Positions 56,400-64,000 of a stretch of 64,000 bases of DNA are shown here, one piece after another; position 1 is the first letter of the stretch, and each line of letters opens with the position of its first letter. The notes beneath the pieces were generated by a model. That model had not been told where the DNA came from, did no database searches, and was given only the letters and a program-made list of their open reading frames with translations. The stretch spans positions 22,028,079-22,092,078 of the forward strand of contig NW_004454181.1 of assembly GCF_000283155.1 (NCBI RefSeq). The letters are read 5' to 3'. This stretch comes from Ceratotherium simum simum (Eukaryota; Chordata; Mammalia; Perissodactyla; Rhinocerotidae). The translations under genes and the position numbers were made by a program.

Positions 56400-56570
56400 A
56401 AAGGTTGAATAGGGAAGCACAGGGGATTTTTAGCGTAGTGAAACTATTTTGTATGATACTGTGATGGTGGATACATAACATCCATTTATCAAAACCCATA
56501 GAACTTTACAGCACAAAGAATGAATCTTAATGTATGTAAATTAAAAAAAAAATCATTTAGGAAGTTGGGG
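56400..56570 (+). repeat. L1 3'UTR fragment
   Basis: GTGAAACTATTTTGTATGAT, ACTGTGATGGTGGATACATA and CAAAACCCATAGAACTTTAC match an L1 3'UTR type. Confidence 0.7.
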
Positions 56571-58420
56571 GATCCCAGGAAAGAATGTATTCTGTGACCA
56601 GAGAATCTAACTGTATCACAAATATATGAAACAACCTCTCTGCAGGGAGTTGAGGGGGAAAGGTGCTGATCTAAGTAATTCTGGAAATAAGAGGAGTCTG
56701 TAAGACTAAGGGCAAAAGGGAATGCACATAAAACACTGTAATCTGGTTGATAAAGTTGTTTCCTAAGAGAATATGGGTTAACAATTGTGATACTACTACA
56801 CATATGTACTAGAAATGAACAATTAAGCAACTGGATGGTGGACATTGGGAGCCAGGTTTCTCACTGTTAGAGTGGAAATTTATAGGTATGCAAGGGATGG
56901 AGGCTAGAGTGATCCATGTGGAAATGGATTAGAGTTGGAGACTCAGTATAAACTCATGTTTAGCTCAATATAGATACAGATGGTTACCTGTAGAAATATT
57001 TAGAGTTATGTGTATATACACATATATTTATTATACATACATGTATTTACTTAGTGTACGCACATATATTTCTTTGCTCTATTAGCTGAGAGGCCTAAAA
57101 GAAACAACACTCGAGTATCAATGAGCATACCCTTGGTTTTTGATACCATCCTCCAATAAAAGGAACCAGAGCTCTTTGGAGAAGTGGTTGATCTTAGAAC
57201 TGGGGCAGGAAATATATTAGCCTAGAGAATCAGGTACTAAGGAAGTGCTAAAAATTAATTGATGGGTTTATGTTAAGGGAACACAGGAGTCAACTGAAAG
57301 CACTCCCAATAGCAAAAGCTGGAAAAATCTGAGCAACAAAATATATAAAATAGTATTGGATTGTAATCCTAAACACAAAACTAATATCCATGAGTCCATA
57401 CTGATATTAAAAAAAGATTGAATAAATTAACAAATGGGAGTGAAGAGACAAAATGTTCAATATTTATCTACTCATTCATTTAAAAATAATAATGAATCCA
57501 CTATATGTTAACATAAAGAGCATATTTTTATGAAAAATAGCTATTTTTCCAAACCAAAAAGTTTAATGAGAAGATTGGATTGTTTTGCGGTTTTGCTAAT
57601 CTCTTGAACTTCTGGCATAACAGAAGAGAACTTGTTTCTCATATGTGCTTCTGCATTCAATCTATTGTAACACCACATGTCAAATAGAGTCTGGAAAACT
57701 CCACTGTATACTTGTGAAAGAATGATAATGAAAAAGGCAACTTACATCTTGGTATTATTGTAAAAACAGTCTTGATCTCATGGATCCCTTGAAGGTGTCT
57801 TAGAGATCCAGCCCCACCATGCATCCCCAGGTCATACTATGAGAACTGCTGCTCTAGATCTAACTACCAATTTACAAGATATACAGAGGAGCATCTTAAA
57901 TGACACCATAGGGAGACATCAGCAAAATAGAGAATATGGGAAACTACAAGACAATGACCCAGTTTCTTCCAGAAATAAATTATAAGAAAATAGAAAATGG
58001 AGAAATTATAAACTAAAAGAAACTTAAGAGACGCACCTATCAAACGAAATATGAAGATCTTATGTGAATCCTGCTTCGAACAATTTTTTTAAAAGGGATT
58101 TATGAGACAATTGGTGAAATTTAAATACTGATTAGATATTTAGTAATATTTAAGAATGGTTAAAATCTTTTAAGTGGAATACTGACATTCTAGTTACACT
58201 TATCAAAAATGCCTATGTTTTAGAGATACTTGCCAAAATAGTTACAGATAAAATGATACAATATTCGGGACTTGTTTCAAAATAATCCATCAGAACGGAG
58301 GAGAGAACATGGGGAGGAGATGAGGTTGAGTGATGAGTTCACAAACTTCATGGCACAATTTTCTCTAATTTTGTATATGTTTCCATTTTTTCATAATAAA
58401 AAAAGGAACGAAAAAAAGAA
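56571..58420 (+). repeat. Probable L1 3'UTR-type sequence ending in an A-rich tail
   Basis: The right part has ACAATTGGTGAAATTTAAAT, TTTAAGTGGAATACTGACAT and a tail of TTCATAATAAAAAAAGGAAC, resembling old L1 3'UTRs. A hAT-like patch lies at 57775-57870 (ATGGATCCCTTGAAGGTGTC, ACTATGAGAACTGCTGCTCT). An 18-bp palindrome is at 57532-57549. The left part is weakly assigned. Confidence 0.45.
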
Positions 58421-58522
58421 GGAAGATGAAGTCTCCAGATTTGTCTACTGGAACTTGGTGCTCAGCTGGCCAAATGCCTTTTTGAAGTCCCCAAACGCAT
58501 TCTGAACAATAGTTGAGGGAGT

Positions 58523-58837
58523 TGTAACACCCCACAGGACAGCCACGACTCAGACACGACCATTCAAAGAGTCATAGAAGGGTTTTTGCTGATTTCTACA
58601 TAAGGAAAGCAGGCTGAATTATGTTAATTGAGCTTTTATTCTGATCGTTTTAAGACAACAGGCCTTCTAAGCATTTCTGCTCTGGGCTACAACACAGGAC
58701 TTGGGACCTGCAAGGGGTTGTGGGTAGGAGAGGTACATGAAAAAAAGCAGGGTGATTGGATGCCACGACTTATATCCCTCTTTGTGTAAATTTTGGGAAG
58801 CATTGGTTTACAAAAACATTTTATGCTGTCCCTGACA
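58523..58837 (-). repeat. Solo LTR, probable class I ERV, antisense
   Basis: On the minus strand it starts TGTCAGGGACAGCATAAAAT and ends TGTGGGGTGTTACA. It has a TATA-like GGGATATAAG (around 58770-58778) and an AATAAA signal about 135 bp downstream (58635-58640), the usual order in a retroviral LTR. No coding sequence and no matching flank duplication. Confidence 0.6.
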
Positions 58838-58995
58838 AATCAGAAATTATACATATATTTAAAAATCCTCTATGATGAAAAATACCATAAGTAAATTTGT
58901 AAATCAAGTGATAGATTAGAAAACAGTATTAAAATATCTATAGTAAACAGTTGATATTCGTAATATAAAAGGCATTTATCATGTTGCATACTAAG

Positions 58996-59376
58996 TGCTA
59001 GGGACTGAATTGTGTCCCCCCAAAATTCATATGTTGAAGGCCTAACCCAAAATGTGACTGTATTTGGAGATATGGCCCATAAGGACGTAAAGTTCTATGA
59101 GGTCATTAGGATGGGGTACTGATCCAGTGGGATTAGTGTCCATGTAAGAAGAGACACCAGAGAGCTCCCTGTCTGTGTGCACTCAGAAGAAAGGTCATAT
59201 GAGGACGCAGCCCAAAGGTGGCTATCTACAAGCCAGGAAGAGAGCTCTCACCAGAAACCAACCATTCTGCTCCTTGATCTGAGCTTCTAGCCTCCAGAAC
59301 TATGAGAGAGAAATTTCTGTTGTTTAAGCCACCCAGTCTATAGTATTTTGTATGGTAGCCCAAGCACACTAATACA
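58996..59376 (+). repeat. Solo LTR, ERVL-MaLR type
   Basis: TGCTAGGGACTGAATTGTGT, CAAAATTCATATGTTGAAGG, GTAAGAAGAGACACCAGAGA, TTTCTGTTGTTTAAGCCACC and CACACTAATACA. TG...CA ends with exact 5-bp flanks CTAAG at 58991-58995 and 59377-59381. Non-coding. Confidence 0.92.
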
Positions 59377-59381
59377 CTAAG

Positions 59382-59560
59382 AAATACTATGCAGCAATTA
59401 AAATACATTCATTACATATTGCTAAGGAAAAAATAGCACATCACAAACAATACAGTAAATATGATCCCTTTTATGCAAAGAGCAAACAAACAGAAAAAAA
59501 GCAATAAAAACACTACATAGTGGGCATATGTGCATTACATGGGTCTGGATGATTCTGTGA
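59382..59560 (+). repeat. L1 3'-end fragment
   Basis: GAAATACTATGCAGCAATTA and AGTAAATATGATCCCTTTTA fit an old L1 3' end. A possible further piece is at 61045-61220 (ATTTATACTTCTGTAAATGG). Confidence 0.5.
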
Positions 59561-59700
59561 GCAGTAAACGAGTATGCGTTCCTCCAAACTCCTTTCTACA
59601 CTGTAACCACATCTCAGGTACTCCATTGCCTTTAAGGTATAGATGTCACAGCAGAACTGGAGATAAAAAAGGACATGCAATTCTGGACAATTCAGTTTTT

Positions 59701-59917
59701 TTGTTTTTTTTTTAAAGATTTATTTATTTTTATTTTTTCCCCCCAAAGCCCCAGTAGATAGTTGTATGTCATAGCTGCACATCCTTCTAGTTGCTGTATG
59801 TGGGACGCGCCCTCAGCACGGCCCGAGAAGCAGTGCGTCGGTGCGCGCCCAGGATCCGACCCGGGCCGCCAGCAGCGGAGCGCACGCACTTAACCGCTAA
59901 GCCACAGGACTGGCCCG
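59701..59917 (-). mobile_element. Perissodactyl tRNA-type SINE, short form
   Basis: Antisense: T-rich start, CCCCAGTAGATAGTTGTATG, CATCCTTCTAGTTGCTGTAT, head ending AAGCCACAGGACTGGCCC. Flanks ACAATTCAGTTTTT (59687-59700) and ACACTTCAGTTTTT (59918-59931) differ at one base. Confidence 0.94.
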
Positions 59918-59931
59918 ACACTTCAGTTTTT

Positions 59932-60765
59932 AAAAGCTGAGATCCACGTGTAAAACACTAGCAAAACCCCATTTTGTTTGTTTTCTATCCTAGAAGAGGT
60001 GGTAGGGAGGCACCTCTCCCTGCATATGAGAGCCAGGAAGAAGGAAACAAGAGAATGGCAAACTAGTCACAATGTCTGAGAGCTCTGTACTCTGCCCTCT
60101 CCCTCAAGGTTAACTCCAAGGGGATGGGAAAATAGAACCCTCTGGTAAGTAGTATGGGGTTTGAGAGCAGAGACGCCCGTGCCTGCTCTCCCTCTGAACC
60201 GTGGTGGTGAGCACTTCCAAAGAAGGCTCTCACTCTATCAAGGCAGGAGAGATCTTGAAGAGGGATGGTTAGATGGGGGTGGGGGTGGGGGGGAGTGTGA
60301 GAGAGAGGCCAGTGGGCTAGCCCCACCAAGTTCCCTTTATCCTTGAAGAATTGTTTCTCATTAGCAGAGAAGGAAGGAAGAAAGTCTACACACCTGAAGA
60401 GCTCCTGGACGGACCAGCAGATGGTGGCATAAACAATATGGCCAAGAACCAAATGGGACCACCAGCACCTAACTGGATGCCCAGGGAGGGGAGCTATACC
60501 CAGAACTGGGCGGGATGATGCACGCCCTAGAAAATCCTAGAGTGAACAGACCCCATGGAGTCTAGCTCTCTCCTCACTCCGGAAGCCACCACCCTCCTTG
60601 AATTCCCAGCATTTAGATAAGCCATGGGGAAGAAGGACAGGAAAGGGGAAACTGAATTGTCAGGACTTAAACTTGTAAGATGAGTTTTGCTAGGATTGAC
60701 TATAACTGTGCTTTCTCTCATTAGGTGAAACTACGATCAAAATAGTGATTATAAAAAAATTTACA
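59932..60765. other. Unassigned non-coding sequence
   Basis: Contains a (GGGGGT)-like G-rich patch at 60273-60294. Frames here show no domain. Confidence 0.4.
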
Positions 60766-61006
60766 GGCGCCAGCCTGGTGGCCTAGAGGTTAAGAGCGCG
60801 CGCTCCGCTCAGCGGCCCAGGGTTCACAGGTTTGGATCCCAGGCACGCACCGATGCACCACTTGTCAAGCCATGTTGTGGTGGCGTCCCATATAAAGTAG
60901 AAGAAGATGGGCACGGATGTTAGCCCAGGGCCAGTCTTCCTCAGCAAAAAGAGGAGGATTGGCAACGGATGTTAGCTCAGGGCTAGTCTTCTTCACACAA
61001 AAAAAA
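60766..61006 (+). mobile_element. Perissodactyl tRNA-type SINE, GTTAGCTCAG-tailed form
   Basis: GGCGCCAGCCTGGTGGCCTA start, box-B-like GGTTTGGATCCC, AAGTAGAAGAAGATGGGCAC, then two GTTAGCNCAGGGC units. Flank duplication not clear because both sides are A-rich. Confidence 0.92.
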
Positions 61007-61229
61007 TTAATCAAGATTATTTTAAAAAGGGCACGTGTGTGTAAATATTGCTAAATGAATAGAAACAGCGGTTCTCTGGGGGGCAGAGAGGGATTTGGAG
61101 AACGTGTGAAGGAAGAATCTCACTTTTCACACCATTTATACTTCTGTAAATGGTTTCCATTTTTGACATTGAGCGCATATTTCTGTTATGATACAGGTTT
61201 TGGGTTTGTTTAAGAAACAATGATGAAAG

Positions 61230-61765
61230 TCAAAGTTTCGCACAAACGTTCCCGTGGACCACTGCTGGGGCATCTGCCTCAGTGCATTTACCACGCGGGT
61301 CTACGTCTTCATTGCAAACGTGGTGTCAGAGAAGAATAACAGGGGAGGCCTGAGTGACTTTTCTTGTCACAAAGAAGAAAAGATGTAATTGTACAGAAAC
61401 ATGAAAGAATTGGCAACGGTACCTGACATAAGCGAGATAGGGTGTAAAACGTTACAGCGCTGCCTTTTCCGAAACCATCTAAACACTAATGTTTCATGAA
61501 GATGGAAAAAATATTAACAAGTAAAACCCTTGAGTACCACTGTATGGCAAAGTCTACAAAAGTCCATCTCCTAAATTGGAGCACCACCTCTATCCCAACC
61601 ACAAAATTAGTCATGTTTCACCTACCACATACTTTTTATCCTTTTTATTCTTATCAACACATAGAGACAACTGCATTTATAAAACGTCCATCGAGCTGGG
61701 AATATTTAGTTACTCTGAGTTTAATATTTACTGTAGTACAGTTCTCAGAAACACTCATTTCAAAT
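61230..61765. other. Unassigned non-coding sequence
   Basis: Nothing recognised. Confidence 0.4.
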
Positions 61766-61767
61766 CA

Positions 61768-62100
61768 GTAAACATTTATTGGGCATGTTTTATGTGCAGT
61801 CTAGTGGTACCGGAGGAATGCAAAGATGAGGAAGACCCAGTTCCTGCCCTGCGGTATTTACAGTCTTACAGGAGAGACAAATATGTAAACATGTAATAAT
61901 TATATGAGACAAAATAAAGCACAATGCCATTCATAATTACAAGGAAGTAGCTGAGGGAGTAGATGGGAACGAGTATTTAATTCTGCATGGGTGTCTGGGC
62001 TCCTGTAGAGAATGATGAGGATTTAATAGGCAGAGGAATGTCAAAGCTAAGAAAACACCATGAACAAAAGCAAGGAGGCAGGAAGGGAAGGCTGAGGTCC
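61768..62100 (-). repeat. L2 LINE 3' region
   Basis: Antisense L2: CAGTAAACATTTATTGGGCA, GATGAGGAAGACCCAGTTCC TGCCCTGCGG, then AGGCAGAGGAATGTCAAAGC. Confidence 0.7.
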
Positions 62101-62798
62101 TTCTACACCTCAGCATCAGGTCTCTAAGAAAACACATTCTCTAGATCATTCACTGAAACTATTTATCATTTTATATTCCATATTCACTTTCCTCATGTAG
62201 CCAGAGGCTAAGTAGGTGGACCTAGTCTAAAATTATTAGAAAGACAGAGGGAAATAGAAATGCACTCAGCCAATGTGGGTTCCTCGAAAGGCAAAGATAC
62301 TCATACACCATGCACGGGCAACTTGGGGGCTCTCTATGAGCACTCTTTGAGACTACAGCTTCCCCGGTTAATCTGACAAGGGCTGAAACATAGCATGCAA
62401 CAAGCCGGAAGCTGGCAAAATGAGCAGGTAGATGTTTTCCCCTTGGGTTTAAAATTCTTCAAATTGGGCTCCAGCAGAACATAAATCATATTTCTAAGTA
62501 CCCAGCTGTGATGTATTGAGAACAATTCTTTTGATGTCTTCATCTGCTGGGGTCCGTCATAGCTTGTGGAGTAGCATCACCCTCTGTTGGAAAGGAGGCT
62601 TCTTGAATGCCCGTGACTACGAGGAAAATCATTTCAATTTGCAAATAAAAGGGGTAGCCGTTCTATATGATTCATCAAAACTTTCACAAACGGTGAAGAG
62701 ATTTTCCTATCCTTTTTTTATATTACAAATACAAGATGTTTTTCTAGAAAAGTAAGCATTGCATAGTGGTTAATTCTTTATATTAACTGTTAAACTTT
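62101..62798. other. Unassigned non-coding sequence
   Basis: Nothing recognised. Confidence 0.4.
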
Positions 62799-62913
62799 AG
62801 TTCAATACCTTCTAACTTTCTTAAAAACTAATATACATGTTCTTACCTTCTAACTTTCTTCAATACCTTCTAACTAGTTCAATACCTTCTAACTTTCTTG
62901 AAAACTAATATAC
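62799..62913. repeat. Local duplication with 77-bp spacing
   Basis: A 38-bp block at 62799-62836 recurs at 62876-62913 with one mismatch. Two partial copies of its ACCTTCTAACTTTCTT core lie between (62845-62860 and 62864-62875). Confidence 0.9.
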
Positions 62914-62937
62914 AAAAAATAATCAATTGCTATTATG

Positions 62938-63260
62938 TTTCATTCACCTATTCAACAATGTTTTCTGCTTGCCTATTATGTCCTCGACATGTGATTTAAA
63001 AAATAAATATGGCTTTGTCATGGATTTCATGTGAGGGGAAAAAGACAAGACAGTCAACAGTTACAATGCAGTATGATAGGTACTAGAGTAGAGGTAAACA
63101 CTGGGAGCAGAGTAGAGCCCCTAACTCAATCCTCAAGATACGGGTTGGTATACAGAAATGTAGTAATGCTTGGGCTGTGTCCTGAAGACTAGCTAGGAAT
63201 CAACCACCCAGTTTTCCAGAAATAGGGAAGAGGAGGTACAAAGGCATAAAGACATAAAAA
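62938..63260 (-). repeat. L2 LINE 3' region
   Basis: TTCATTCACCTATTCAACAA, CTTGCCTATTATGTCCTCGA, ACAATGCAGTATGATAGGTA and GTGTCCTGAAGACTAGCTAG read as antisense L2. Confidence 0.55.
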
Positions 63261-64000
63261 AGACAGAGGTATTAAGGAATCACTAGGTTCATAAATATTA
63301 CAGAGGCATAGGGTGCTGCCATATGGGCAAAAGTGAGGTGAAGCTAGCAGTGGGGGAGGATTGTGCATCTCAGGATTAGAATGCCAGAGGTCATCTAGGT
63401 CTGGCTTCCTGAACACTTCCAGTGACCTGACACTCACCACCCATATGGCTACTGCAGCTCTTATTTTGCACCCCGGGGTCTCTCAATATGAGACTAATCT
63501 CTCTTTCATTTGTGGAACTAAAATCAATTCAACTTGTTTCAGATGAAACATGGAACTGAAGTACTAAAGAACTGACTAGATATTAAGTTTTTCACTAATA
63601 AAAGGTCATCAGAACTGAGCTGGATGTTGAGCTAGAACATCCAGGGTTAATACGGTGCCCTTTGCAGCATCTGTGAGCCATAACAAATAACCAAGTCTCT
63701 GAATTTATCCTCACTCCAAAGAGGACACTTTCAACAGCAGGGCCCTTCATGGTTTCTGTAAACACCACACGACTTGAGTGCAAGTGAGGAGGAACAGCTC
63801 TCTTTAATCCCCAAGATCATTGCCAAAAGCTCCCATGTACTTCCCTGGAGAACCTCCATTCTCCTCCTCAGGCCGAGCCCCACTCATATCGGCTCTCCCT
63901 ACAGACTGTAGAAGCAATTACTAAGTGTGATCATGATTCTACTGAGCAGACCAGTTTGCAGTACACGGGAACAAAATCAACCAGGTTAATTTCAGCTGAG
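63261..64000. other. Unassigned non-coding sequence
   Basis: Short frames on both strands, no domain, no repeat assigned to the window end. Confidence 0.4.

Noticed and set aside
15553..61006. tRNA-like sequences with A- and B-box motifs
   Set aside because: They are the heads of ERE-type or RTE-type SINEs with poly-A tails and target duplications, not free tRNA genes; cloverleaf pairing is degraded.
61045..61220. Continuation of the L1 end at 59382, split by 1.5 kb
   Set aside because: Resemblance to an old L1 3'UTR is weak and I could not find a matching breakpoint.
1..64000. CRISPR arrays, operons, ribosome binding sites, phage or plasmid features
   Set aside because: The sequence is mammalian nuclear DNA with SINEs, L1, L2 and LTRs; short tandem arrays here are microsatellites.

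Overview
This window is mammalian nuclear DNA, AT-rich and packed with interspersed repeats. I see no convincing protein-coding exon, tRNA, rRNA or CpG-island promoter; it reads as intergenic or deep intronic sequence. About a dozen tRNA-headed SINEs carry a G-rich start like GGGGCCGGCCCCGTGGCTTA, a body with CAACTAGAAGGATGTGCAAC, and/or tails with repeated GTTAGCTCAGGGC. That is the ERE-type SINE group of odd-toed ungulates (Perissodactyla). The body differs from the horse ERE1 form I remember, so a rhinoceros or tapir seems likelier than a horse, but this is recall and was not searched.

Layout. 0-4.5 kb: a CA microsatellite, an L2 3' end, then a fairly young 5'-truncated L1 (1882-3956) inserted with a perfect 16-bp target duplication inside an older antisense L1, followed by a MIR. 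5-8 kb: MIRs and an antisense L1 tail that landed in the end of a MIR. 8-12 kb: mostly unassigned, with a perfect 21-bp-arm AT palindrome. 12-13.8 kb: antisense L1 split by a SINE. 15-19.3 kb: sense L1 ORF2 remains carrying three SINEs, an LTR-like piece and a second L1 tail. 20-28.5 kb: an old SINE, an LTR, MIRs, L2 pieces and a SINE. 28.95-30.96 kb: a decayed hAT (Charlie/ZBED-type) transposase copy that received two SINEs and a TA-flanked mariner-class MITE. 31-34 kb: L2 copies. 35.6-36.0 kb: a complete SINE with a tRNA-Glu-like head and an RTE-derived body, inserted in an L1 tail. 37-39.1 kb: a long antisense L1 complex including an ORF1-like open frame. 39.4-42.4 kb: hAT MITEs (MER5A-, MER20-like) and a solo MaLR LTR. 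42.4-47.4 kb: sparse in repeats. 47.5 kb: a 100-N assembly gap inside a SINE tail. 48-54 kb: L2, ERVL-type and MaLR LTRs. 55-58.4 kb: L1 fragments in permuted order plus L1 3'UTR. 58.5-61 kb: two solo LTRs and two SINEs. 62-63.3 kb: L2 remnants and a short local duplication.

Nothing here functions as a working gene set. The interest lies in layered transposition history: target-site duplications date the insertions relative to each other, and old fossils (hAT transposase, RTE-type SINE, MIR, L2) host younger lineage-specific SINEs and L1s. Family names are from memory of consensus sequences and should be confirmed with a repeat library.
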